Below are positions 1 to 12,200 of a stretch of DNA of 64,000 nt, piece by piece. The stretch is from Amphiura filiformis (Eukaryota > Echinodermata > Ophiuroidea > Amphilepidida > Amphiuridae), in contig NC_092646.1 in assembly GCF_039555335.1 (NCBI RefSeq), forward strand, positions 24,492,893 to 24,556,892, in the 5' to 3' direction. Below the pieces are notes generated by a model. That model saw nothing but the letters and a program-made list of their open reading frames with translations, was not told the DNA's origin and made no database searches. Every line of letters starts with the position of its first letter. The first letter of the stretch is position 1. The position numbers were made by a program, and so were the translations under genes.

Positions 1-485
1 CATTTCTAGGCCTGCATTAATGGAAGGTACTCCTAAATTATAAACAATGTTACCACATGATCATGTATAATGTATTACACTCACACAAACCAGTATTAGG
101 CCAAAAAACATGTTTGTTTCCTGTAGCAGGTCAAAAAAGTCAAATGCAAAATGCGTTTTTTTATTTTCATTTTTTTTTATCCATGTCTTCAAATGACAAA
201 AATGCCTTTTTTGCTGCAAATTGGAATGGGAATTTACAGCACTTGGGTCTCTCCAACACACACAAAAAATCATATTCAAGATAATTATGATCCCCTTTCA
301 ACCTGCAGATTAAAAAAGGTATTTTAAAAATGTGTGACATTTTCTCCAGTAGTTTTTCACTACGTTTGTTTGTTGTGTAATGTGTAAATGTTTACTCCAG
401 TAGTGTTTTATATTATTTATTTTTTTGCGATTTTCTAGTTTCTTTGAAAAGTGAAAAAAAAATCTAATGCGCAAAATAAGCCATC
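1..485. other. non-coding flank, no gene seen
   Basis: AT-rich DNA with T runs. I see no exon with convincing splice sites on either strand. It lies downstream of the last visible exon of the minus-strand EFCAB14-like gene, so it is probably intron of that gene. Confidence 0.4.
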
Positions 486-649
486 AAAAACAATAATACA
501 ATACAATACAATACAAAGAGCATTTGCGCCATTTCCATAAGGCTCAGAGCGCTTACAAAATACCTTAATACCTTAATACTACAACTTAAAACTACATTTT
601 GTAGGTGCATCTTAAAAATAATATAAATTACAATATCAATAAGAACATG

Positions 650-2303
650 TTATGGGAACAAATAAGTTTTAAGCGCTTTTTTGAATGCATTTGTTGATGA
701 AGATTGTCTAATATAGACAGGTAGCTTATTCCACTCTTTTGATGCAAAAACTGTAAAAGTTCTATCACCAGCTAAGACTCTAGTCATGGGATAGTCAAGA
801 CGAAGATAATCATCGCAAGATCGGAGTTGTCTCTTTGGAACATACAATGATAAGCAATTTGACAAATATGTTGGTCCTTGGTTGTGAAGACATTTATATA
901 CAAGCAAAAGTAATTTGAAAATGATCCTTTGGCGTATTGGAAGCCAGTGAAGTGATTTCAAAAGTGGACCCGCTGAGTGTTTTCGGTCCACTTCAAATAC
1001 AAGACGTGCTGCCCAGTTTTGAAGACGTTGTAGACGAATAATATGAGTAGATGGTGATGAGGAGAGAAGGCCATTGCAATAATCAAGACGAGAAAGTATC
1101 AATGAACGTGTGGCATGATGACATGTAGGTTGGTCGATATATTTCCTAATTCTAGCGATGTTTCGAAGATGAAAGATAACAGATTTGCTAACATTTGTAA
1201 TATGAGAAGACATAGTCATGTGAGTATCGAAAAAAAGCACCCAGGTTCCTAATGGTCTTTGCAGATTCGATGCGTTCATTTCCAATAGATAAAGTTATAT
1301 TAGGTGGCAAATGTTTGTTATAATAATATGGTGATGCAGCTATAAAGAATTCTGTTTTACTATCATTTAACGACAGTTTGTTTGCAGTCATCCAGTTTTT
1401 TATATCTAATATACAATTTTGAAGTCGAAATATTGCACTGTCAAGATCGCCCGGCAATTTGGGATTAAAAGATACATATAATTGTGTATCATCAGCATAA
1501 ACATGATGAGAAACATTATGATAATTTGCAATGTCACCAACTGGAAGGGTGTACACAGTGTAGCCAACAGGTCCAACTACAGAGCCCTGTGGCAAACCAA
1601 ACTGCGAGATAATTGGCTCTGAGAGTTGACCTGCTATATCCACTTGGGTAGACCAATCAGCAAGATATGAACGAAAACAGTTTAGTGCAGGTCCTTTGAC
1701 ACAAATTCGTTGAGAAAGACGAGAAATTAAGATGTTATGATCAATTGTGTCAAAGGCAGCTGACAAGTCCAATAATACAAGAAGTACAGCTCTGTTAGCA
1801 TCAATTGAAAACATAATGTCATTTTTTACTTTTATAAGTGCTGATTCAGTGCTGTGCAGTGGTCTGTACGCTGATTGGTAAGGATCCGCAAGGTGGTTTA
1901 AATCCATATGTTCGGTAAGACGTAAGCATGCTATTTTTTCAATTAATTTGCCAACAAAAGTTATGTTGGCAACAGGTCTGTAGTTTTTGAGGACATTTTG
2001 ATCCAGAGTTGGCTTTTTAAGGAGCGGCCTTATAATTGCAGAATGAGCTCCTTTTGGAAAAACTCCGGTAGAAAGAGAGACATTAACAATATCAGTTAGC
2101 ACTGGAAGAAGTTGAGGTAGATTCTTGTCTTTGAGGTACCATGTTGGGATGGGATCCAACCGACTGGTTTTGCTTGGTGATGACATGATGATTTTCAATA
2201 TTTCATCATCAGTAGTTGGCCTAAACACTTCAAGTGGTGGAATATTTTCACAAGAGTCACAAAAGCGATCAGGAACAGTAACATTTTGACTGTCTAGTTT
2301 CAT
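650..2303 (-). pseudogene. reverse transcriptase of CR1/L2-like LINE (broken)
   Basis: The first block (2303 to 1188, 371 codons) carries RT motifs: a PYQSAYR block near residue 141, LLDLSAAFD with the catalytic Asp near 177-185, GLPQGSVVGP near 236-245 and the catalytic YADDTQLY near 269-276. The second block (1285 to 650, 211 codons) is in another frame and carries the SRLDYCNGLL, LHWLPIRQRI and WNKLP motifs of the C-terminal domain found in L2/CR1 elements. The blocks overlap by about 100 bp in different frames, so one frameshift lies near 1190-1285. In a live element this enzyme copies the LINE RNA at a nicked target. Confidence 0.92.
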
Positions 2304-2323
2304 TCTGATATTTACAATCTTAT

Positions 2324-3084
2324 TTACAAAATATGAGGAGAATTGGCAAGGTCTGTAGCAGAATCATAGTATGGTAGTTGTTGAACATGTTTGTTGAGAA
2401 GCGAGTTAATTGTGCAATAGACATCTTTTGTTGAACATGTAGAAAGTTTGTCTTTGAAAAATTCTTGTTTTGCAGACATGGTGAGATCATTTACATTACG
2501 TTTTTCAATTAAATAAAGTTCACGATCAAGTTCAGACCCAGATTTCCTCCACTTTCGCTCTGCTCGACGGCGTTCACGGCGTGCAGTGTGGATTGAATCA
2601 TTATAGTATGGCATGCGGTTTTTAACAAAGGCGTGTAATGAGTTGTAGAAGGAGCATATGTATCAAGTAAAAATTTCATTCCAGAATCATACCACTCAAA
2701 CATGGCAGTGCTATCATGACGAATGTGAGATGGTTGATTAGAAATAAATTCATCAAGAGATTTTGCAAATTTCACATTGTCGATATCACGATATTTGCGT
2801 AGAGTGGAAACAATTTTCATGGGTTTAGGTTTTGGTAAATCTAATGTGAAACAAATAACACGGTGATCAGACATAAGTTTATCCTCTGTATAGCAGTCTT
2901 TCAACAATGTTTCATCAGAGCGAGTAAAAACTAAATCCAAAGTATGTCCATCTTTATGAGTTGGTCCATTAACGTGTTGTATGAAACCAGCAGAAGTGGT
3001 AGCACTTGAGAAACGAATAACATCATATTTGGCAGTAATGGTCTTATTCAGTATTCCATTTAGCCTTGATTCAAGCCATCCCAA
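2324..3084 (-). pseudogene. C-terminal part of LINE endonuclease plus linker (broken)
   Basis: The segment 3084-2509 reads GFIQHVNGPTHKDGHTLDLV and then an SDHRVI block, the C-terminal signature of the exonuclease-endonuclease-phosphatase domain of L2/CR1-type LINEs. The N-terminal catalytic part is missing through 5' truncation. A second frame (2614-2324) carries the basic linker that precedes the RT, with another frame change between them and a stop just before the RT block. It cannot make active protein. Confidence 0.8.
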
Positions 3085-3119
3085 GCTTTGGTTTTTTCGA
3101 CCTTATGTTAAAACCTTAC

Positions 3120-3287
3120 CTGAGTTAGAACCAAGATGTGGGCAACTTCTTGGTAGTTGTCATGAGTTCCTGGTCTCGTGTTTTCTAGATGAGGCTTTGG
3201 AGTTGTGCCTTGATATTGTGCGGCTTGTAACGTATGCACATCATATTGCAGAATTTTGATGTTTCCAGAGGCTTCAGTTACCGCATC
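3120..3287 (-). CDS. EFCAB14: EFCAB14-like exon 5 (coiled coil end and linker)
   Basis: Acceptor ttacaacaacag ends at 3288 and the donor CAG/gtaagg starts at 3119. It is phase 0 to phase 0 and has 56 codons: a short heptad stretch (NIKILQYDVHTLQAAQ), then a polar linker with prolines. The truncated LINE begins within about 10-35 bp of the donor. I support the exon by phase and splice sites; its sequence is less clearly family-like than exons 1 and 2. Confidence 0.65.
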
Positions 3288-6200
3288 CTGTTGTTGTAAA
3301 ATCAAACAAAAGCTGCAATTTTATAACAGTGGTTGGCAACCTCAACCATATTGTAACCCTAATATCTGTGATCCTAACCCTAAAATCAAGGCTTATATCC
3401 TCCTGATATGTCCAACATTTTATACTACAAACTATAGGACCAGTCCAGGAGCCATCTTGTTTTAACTCCTGGTCCAGGCATACTTGCTTAAAACCTAGCC
3501 CCGATCTTTGTAGTGGCAATCATTTTGTAAAAGACAACACCTTGTACCCGAACGACCCAGAATACATACTGTAACCACACGGGTATAAGCCTAGTTGCAC
3601 AAGGATGCACTCAGGTATAAGCCTAGTTGTAATTTTGGCTCAAGTTCTTTAATTATAAAAAAAAGTAAAGGTAAAGGAGACGATCCTGTATATACAGTAA
3701 TCGGAGTGCCCATCTCTCTTCCATTGGCGATTGGGCCAGACTCCTCCGTGTAATGTTGCTATAGGGGGATCGCTACACCTCCTCCACAGTGAGTCTGTTA
3801 CCTTCCCAGCATTTAAGAATGCCGGTACCCATTTATACACCTGGGTGGAGGGAGAGAAGTAATGGAGATAAAGTGCCTTACTCAAGGGCACAACACGATG
3901 GTGTCGCCGGGGCTCAAACCAGCAACCTTCCGATTATGAGTCAGAGCTCGTTCCGCTCGGCCACCTTGCGGAACTTAAATTATATCAATGCTTTACTCTC
4001 ACATTTAAGAACAAATATAAAAAAATATCAGTTGATAATTAACATGCCATAATTATATTTTTTTTAAATTGACAAAGATGATAGAAATTACTGGTGTATC
4101 GGTCATATCGAAGGTTCAGAACCAGAAAGCCGTAACTCATTATGACCAGGTCTCACAAATTGAGCATAGTCTTCAAAAATCAATATTTCCTCCACAATGT
4201 CTTTTGTTTTCTATTGAATTTTGTCAAGATTAATCGATTGTATCTTCTATAGTGCCCTGCCGACTTTCTGCTCATTTTATGGGTGCAGGTGATTGTAAGT
4301 TGAGGCTTTCTGGCTCTCATCCCATGATACAAATGGGGATGATTTTGTTTATTTTTAAATTTATGTACTAGCCCCTCCCCCACCCACATTTTTGAAGTGA
4401 AATCTGACATCTAGTGGGGGGGGGGCTTATACCAGAGTGGTTACGGTAATTTTTCAATAGTTGGCATACTCAATGAGGTAGAACCAAAGAGTACCGACTC
4501 TACGATGTTGTGTGTCACTCATGGAGGGTAAACAATGTACCTCTGGATGATTTTGCAATGCGCCCAACAAACTTCAGCTGAAAGTGTATAGTTGTTTGCA
4601 TTCGGTGTGTACCAAATTTTGCCAAAAATGCTGAGCGTGCAAACCTTTGTATTTGCTCTCAATGAGTGACAAACCAAAATGGCCTATTTACTATGTACAT
4701 GTACATGTAGCGCTACACACTGGCTAATTTTGACTTGTTACTCTTTAGGTATAATCTACTCTATTTTCCCCCTCCTGTAACAGATAACTTAGCTCAATCG
4801 ATAAGGTGTTTGACTATGGTGTTCGGTTGTGGATTCAACTCCTGGCGGTGTTTTGTACGCTCTTGTGGTAAAAATTGGGTTAAAATTTGGTTAGCTTGAA
4901 ATTCCCCTGGACAAGAAACTAACTGCTGATTGTCTTGTTGTAACCTGTATGAAACTCAGGGGGCTGATACTGGCTGCGATGGTGTTGTTTAATGGTTTAT
5001 GGAATGATATTGGGCCGTAGTGGTCAGCGACAACCTGTAAAGTGTTGCTGAGGCTTGTGGATCAACGTCACCTGTGAGTAGCACACTATAAATCACTGCA
5101 TTTGTTTTTTACAAAAACATGGATTATTGAATTTTTTTAACAACCTGTGTAACTTGACTATTGATTTCAACAGCACCACTCACCTGCAATTCTTTCACTG
5201 AGCCTTTCATTTCCTCTAACTCAGTGACTCTAGCTCCCATATTAGCAACCTCTTGTTGTAACTGTAATGCATCGCTAGCTGCTGTGTTAGAATGGGTTAT
5301 AGCTTTAACTTGTGTTTTTACATCATTTACTGACTGGTTTACATCAATTATTGACTGGTTTAATGTTTTCATCTGAAAAAAAATACAAGAAAAGAAAAGA
5401 ATGAAATAAAGAACATTGTGAGCAACAATATAAACTAAATAATTTGTATATATATATACATGAAAATTAAACTTTTTTATCGCATCCCCAATCTCCATAT
5501 AGTCAAAGTCCGGTGTAATCAGTGTTTGAAATAAGTCCTATCGCGGTGCAATTTGCACCCCAAAATTTGCCTGTTGCGATACAACTTTAAAAGTGTGGAA
5601 CAAAATTGCGATTCCACATTGTACAGATTTTTATGTTGATTGTCCAAGACTGCACTTCAAATTGCTCTGCGTCAGATGAAATTGCACCACAACTTTCAAA
5701 ATGGGGTGCAAGAGTGCACTACAACTCTACAAGGTAAACAAATTTGAAAAATTTGAAGACTGGGTGTAATAAAACAAATACTTTATACATCATGATTTCA
5801 TATCGGGCAGTAGAGCAACTGTACTGGTTACGGGCAAGGGCCTAAGGCTAGCAGCCAGCCGTGTAGGGAGTGTTTTACACACCCAAATTTGTAAATACAC
5901 ACCCAGTTTTTGCCCACATGGCCTATACACCCAGTTTTTTGAATTTACACACCCAAACCTTCAAATCCTGCCTAAGACCTTGGTTACGGGTCTATCACGT
6001 ACCACCCTTCAGGTTTGGGGTGATAGGCATTACCTGGGAATTACCTTCGGGAAATTTATAGTTTACAACTTCCCATGTAACCATGTTGTACACTATCAAA
6101 ATACTTGTTTATGAATTTGTTTATATGTAAGTGTTAAAAGGACCTTGGACATTATGCTGTCTTTCTCACCTGTGTTAGTGCTTGTTGATTAGTAAAAATT

Positions 6201-9200
6201 AATCCCTGAAGTTTTTCCAATTTATTTTCTAGTGTGATCACTGTGGCAGCTTGTTTCTGTGACGTCTGTACATCGGATTCAACTGCAAATAGAAACAAAA
6301 TTACATTATCAAAGTTCAAAGTTCATATTATTTATCTTTGTGACATTGAAAGTTGAAATTATAATATAAACAGAAAACTTTCGACTCAACTTACTGCTTG
6401 CCCAAAAGTGCCCAGGTTGAGGATATTTCCCATTCATCTACTTTTGGGATTGCTTGTTCAAAATGTTACCTTTGGCTTGTCTTCCTCTACATCTACATGT
6501 ATTACAGTTTTTGCCAGAGAAGAACAGCAATTGTTTACATTTTGAGAGCATGCATAGCATAAACACAGCCATGGAAGTGGGGTTCTGATTGGCTGATTCA
6601 ATCGTCTGACAATCATAGCAACAGACGCGGTAATCTGCTTGGTCGATTATGCATCAAAACATTGGTCAGCGCAAACAAAGCTCTGCTTATGTCGATCATT
6701 TAACAGGCTGCTCGCGTCAATCTGAGCAAGGGACTGCAGTTCTTCTCTGAAATCGATTGTAAGTCTTGTTAAAGATCCATATAAGTCCTGCAGTTACTAC
6801 TAACTATTCTATGCAAGCTAATGTTAATATTAAATGGGCTATTCCATTTAAAATCCACACTATCCTTGTGGAAGATTTAGCTAAAGTCTACCACAGAGGG
6901 AGTATGAGTTTCGAATAGAATAGACGATTGGGTAAATTCCATTTGAAATACTCACTCCAGTTGTGGAAGATATAGGTAAAGCCATAATACAGGGGGAGTA
7001 TGGGTTTCAAAATGATTAACCCTCACCAAATCTTCCACAGGGGTAGTGTGGATTCAACTGGAATAGCCCAATATGAGCTGAAACTGTTACCTTTGGCTAG
7101 TCTTTCCCGCAAGTCATCTAAGTCTTGTTTAAGCTCCATATGCATCCATATGAGTCCTGTGGTTACTACTATACATGCTAATGTTAATACAAATATACAG
7201 AGTGGTATGCAGGTTGCACATATACGCCACGGTCGAGGTCTGAAAGAGAGAAAATTAGTTGGTCAGTTATTAAGGAATCTATGTTACGCTTGCTACATGT
7301 AAGAAGTTTATCTTCTATACTATCCAGGCCATCAATAGCTGATGGCAAGATTGATACTGCATTTAATTGTTTTTTGAATCATTCAGTCGCATACCTTCCA
7401 TAATTTTGGGGAAAATATAAAACACTAAAATGTTTCCCGAGATTTTGAAGCCAACAAATATACAAAACAGTGTCAACATTTTACAATTATTTTCAGTAGA
7501 ATAATACACATAATCATGCATAACTCGCAAATGCAGAATCGGAATCAACTGATATTTTGGGAATAAGCTTTTTTCCTGGATATCTACTGATAAATGTCAT
7601 AAAAAGAGGAAGCTAGGATCACAAAATCCTCCTTTAATCGGTAGTACCGGAAATTCTTTTGTTGTAAATATGGAAGAAAGAGAACTAGTCGTGTTTTCGC
7701 GATAGCGAGTGTTTCCTCAGCGATTAAATCTTCAGCCCGTGGGCAATTTATGCAATCAATGTGAAATTTCCGAGAAAATGGCGAAACTGTTAACTGTTTA
7801 TTGAAATCATTGATAAATAAAGGACACAGCATGGACACAGCAGGGGTGGAATTTCGTAAAGTGCCACAAGAGTCCAAGTGGATTCTCGCAAGAGAGTTTT
7901 GCGAGAGTCCATGGATTCCCGTAAATGGATTCTCGTTGTACAATCTTGCGGAGTCCAAAAGGTATTATATGTAGGCCTACGTAAAATGCATTCAAACAAA
8001 CAAACTAACAAAGTTAAGTTTTTAATATATGTGTCATCATACTATATGTCATTGCATCTTTTCCTTTATTTTTTCAGGCTTTGAGTTTAAGGGGGTACTA
8101 CACCCCCTAACCAATTTTTTGCTTATTTTTGAGTTTTTCTCAAAAATTATAGTGCATTGGTAACAAGTAAGATATGTATATTATAGGAGCTAGGACTACA
8201 ACTACTGCACTGAAAATTCAGTAAATCAAGGCAAGTAGTTATTGATTTATTGATCAAATATTGGTTTTCCCTCATTTTTGACTGTAACTCCAAAACTGTT
8301 GTCTGTGCTGAAATAAAATTTCCAGTGCAGTAGTTGCAGTCCTTGCCCCTATAATATATATACTCTTTCTTCCATGAATATACATACATGTATATCTTAC
8401 TTGTCACCAGTGCTCTGTAATTTTTGAGAAAAATGCAAAAATAGGCACGAAATTGGGCAGGGGTGTAGTACCCCCTTAAAGGCGTGTTGAACTTAAACGT
8501 AAGTTCGCTGAGCCGATCATTTCCAGCGAGAGTCCACATGGACTCTCGCAATAGGACTTTTACGGGAGTCTCTGCGAGAGTCGACTCTCGGACTCCCGCG
8601 AAATTCCACCCCTGCACAGACACATTATTTTGGGTACTTTTATTGAGAATCATTATTAATTTTATGTAATCAATACAAAAATGTAATTTTATTGCGTAAA
8701 GCTGAGCCGTACTATACACAATTGCTATACAAAACAAATAGTGAATAACAATTTTTGCGATGCAAAAATTATGCTGGAAGGAGAACCCTGGGCAAGGAAT
8801 CCAGTACCTACACTGGAATTTCAGTGACTCAAGACAAGCGGTATGACGTTATTTATGATAAGAAATAGGTACTAGAATGTACATGGTCATGTTTTTTAAA
8901 CTGGGACCCTAAAAAAGGTGGTGCTGTCACATTTTGCTAAATCATTTTGTCTTTTTATTCCAATATTTTTGCTAAAATCCATCATGAGCAAATGGTTTTG
9001 GTCTTATTTTGAAGAGGAATTATTAATCTAATGGATTAATGACAAATACAATTGAACAAATGTTTTAATTAATTACAATGGCTTAATTAAGTTAATTAGT
9101 CAGGGGTGGTGCCGGAAGCGGAGGAGCCGGAAGCGAGGAGCTCTGTGTAAATCTAATGGGAAGATGGTGTACATTAATAGAAATGTATGAATTTCAATAG

Positions 9201-12200
9201 TAGAAGAATTGAAAATGCATTTGCATAGTGTATATCTTATTTTTTAACTTTCTAACTATAATTGTCTAATAGTTAATCTTAATTAAGTTAGTAATTAAGG
9301 ATTTAACAAGCTTTTAATTAATGCAGTGGAATATGTGTGCCATGCAATACAATGGGCTTAACTTTTTACATGCTAAAAAAAGGAATGAAAAGAAAAGAAA
9401 CTAATAAGCCTAGGCTGTAGTGTATTAATACAATGTATGTGATTTAATGTTAAATTGTTTTTGTTTTATATTCAAAGTACATAATAAACTTAATTATTCA
9501 CTATTTTAATTATTTAATTTTAAATATTTTGGGGATTCAGGAAGCAGCAATATAATAGGTTTAACAGAAAGAATTTTAAATTGTTAAATACCATATCTAT
9601 AAAATCTTCTCAAAGGAGATGAGTAGTTACAGTGAAAGGAGTAAATCAATATGACAGTAATGACATATTGATATCTGATAATTGTTCCTTTGTTAAGTGG
9701 ATTGGTGAAGTATCTAACACAACAATCTTCTCAAGTGAGATTAGTAATTATAGTCAAATGATTAAATCTCATATCATATTGATCCCTGGCTATTGTTAAC
9801 TGGTTAAAGGTGAAGTAAACAAGCACAATTAATTTCAATGGTTGATTGATAATATTTTCACAGTTGATGATCACAAATTCCTAAATGAGAGGTTAGACAT
9901 TATAGTCTTCACTTTTCATCCTGATTTCTCAGAGAGCAGTTGTGCTTCAAGATATGTTGTGTGCACAAGTTGTATCCAATTTTATTCAAAATCAGTATGG
10001 CTGTACACAAATGCTCGATTTGTGGGAAAAACTTTTCAAAAAAACAGCAACTTAATTAGACACTTAAAGGTTCACACTCCAAGTGATGAGTTTTTCAATT
10101 GCAAAGAATGCAACCTATCATTTAGCAGCAAGTTTAATCTTCAGAGGCATGTTTCATCAATCCATGTTGGGGACAGAGAGGAGCATTTGGAAAATGTTGT
10201 ATGTGAAATATGTGGCTCCACCTTTCTACGATGTGATACTTTAGCTAAGCATATAATGACACACAAAGAAAAAGGATACAAATGTGATGTGTGTGGGAAA
10301 ACTTTCTTACAAAAATCTAACCTTTCAAGACATTTTGGAAGTGTTCATGACACTTTAAACACCTTTTTGTGCAGGTGTGGACAAAGTTTTAATCGGAAAG
10401 ATACCTTGAAATTGCACCAAAGAAAATGCAGTATGGTGGTAACAAGAGCCAAAGGGGAAAAACAGAAAGCAAGGAGATTAAATGTAAAACCAATTACTAG
10501 ACTTGATGGTGACCTGCAATGCTACATCTGTAATGAACGATTTGCATATAAAAAAAGCTTGAAGCGTCACATATCATCTGTCCACACCAATCAAACATTT
10601 GCTTGTGCATATTGTGGAAAATCATGGACCAGAAAGAGTAAACTTAAGTCACATTCTTGTTCAGCCACACCCCAGAGCAGCCACACCCCTCCAAGAAAAA
10701 CTTCTACTGCTCGCATGAAAGCTCATCGCAGTATTAAAAAAATTGAAACAGAAATTCAAAAGCAGAGTCCAGACACAAAAGCCAAAGTTACTGAATGGTT
10801 AATTGACCATTCTCCTCGTACACGCAACATTTTAGAGAAGAAAGGGAGTGTTAAAACTAAGAAGAAACAGCGTGAACATGAAGTCTGCCATGCCATAGTT
10901 GAAGATCTTTCTGAAGCAATGAAATCAATAAAACACAAGAGGAGCAACCCTGCACTGAAATTGAAACAAAAAAGCACTGCAATTAGTATAGGCTCACAAG
11001 TAAGAAAAGTTAGGGGCATAGCTGCTGCCAGTCGCAAATTGTTTTCTCCAAAATCATCAAAGAAAGTTACTAAACACAACATTCGTAAAAACATAATTGA
11101 AGGAGATAAAGCTGCAATGGAGGACATTATTCGTAAAAGTCGTGCAGAAAAATTAAGCCAGGAGCAACAAAAGGTGGTCATTGATCACTGGACAAATATA
11201 GCTAGCCGTGTATCAACTGACACCACAAGAGGAACAGTAAGGAAACGACTTGGTTTCAAGAGATATCTGGAACACAGGCGCCACATAATGAACATGACTG
11301 TTCGTGAAGGCTATCAAAATTTCAAAGAAAACAATGCAGATATCACAATCAGTGAGAGCTTATATTACAAACTGAAGCCTTTTTATGTCCAGCCTCCTAA
11401 TACACGTGATTTAGAACTGTGCTGCTGTCAAAAATGTGTGATAGTTCGCAAAGCTCATAGAGCTTTAATGGATTTTAGGAGGCGCTCAGGAAGCACTCTG
11501 CCAATTTACCAAAATGTATACGAAATGGTGAATGCAACATTATGCCCTAAAGAGAAATCTGGTTACCATAACATAAACTGTCTTAAAATGACTTGTTCCA
11601 AGTGTGGTCTGTTGAACTTTAGCCCTCAAGAACTGAGTGAAGATGGTACAGTCACTTGGCAAACATTGGATTATGTGCAAGTTCAAACAGCTAAAACATG
11701 TGTGAAAAAGCTGAAGCTTGTAACCAAAGAAACAGCTCCTCTCGTGCTTGTGAATCATTTGAAGAATCACCTTTTCAGGAAACGATTTTCACTTCATCTT
11801 TTTACCAGTAAATGGCAAAGGGAGCAATGGCAGTTGATAAGGGAAACATTGCCCCCGGATTCAATGATGATAGACATGGATTTCAGCGAAAACTACTCCG
11901 TTGTATACCAAGAAGAGGCTCAAACACTTCATTTTGGCAAGACGCAATGCACATTACATTCATGTGTTGTTGTCAGACCAAGTATCCCATCTGATAATAG
12001 CACATCGTCTCATGTGAAAGAATACTGGATCATGATTTCAGATGATCTGAAACATGATGTGCATTTTGTACACCATTGTTGGATTAACATAATCAAGCCT
12101 CAGCTCCACGCAATGAACTGCAATGTAAAATCTATCCATCAACGAACAGACAACTGTGCAACCCAATATAAGAGTAGGTATACGATGATGGACGCCTCCA

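Larger units (their letters stand above)
486..3110 (-). mobile_element. CR1/L2-like non-LTR retrotransposon, 5'-truncated and frameshifted
   Basis: On the minus strand the element reads, in order, the C-terminal part of an apurinic-type endonuclease, a reverse transcriptase and the C-terminal domain typical of CR1/L2-clade LINEs. It ends in a short pentanucleotide tail (ACAAT-like units, plus strand about 488-517), as expected for the 3' end of this clade. The 5' end is truncated: recognisable protein starts around 3084 and only about 30 bp separate it from the splice donor of an EFCAB14-like exon at 3119. At least three frame changes break the ORF, so it is dead. The exact 5' boundary (3085-3115) is uncertain. 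Confidence 0.9.

Noticed and set aside
7584..8737. Minus-strand ORFs across the hAT-like element and MITE
   Set aside because: They cross element boundaries and inverted repeats and have no domain support.
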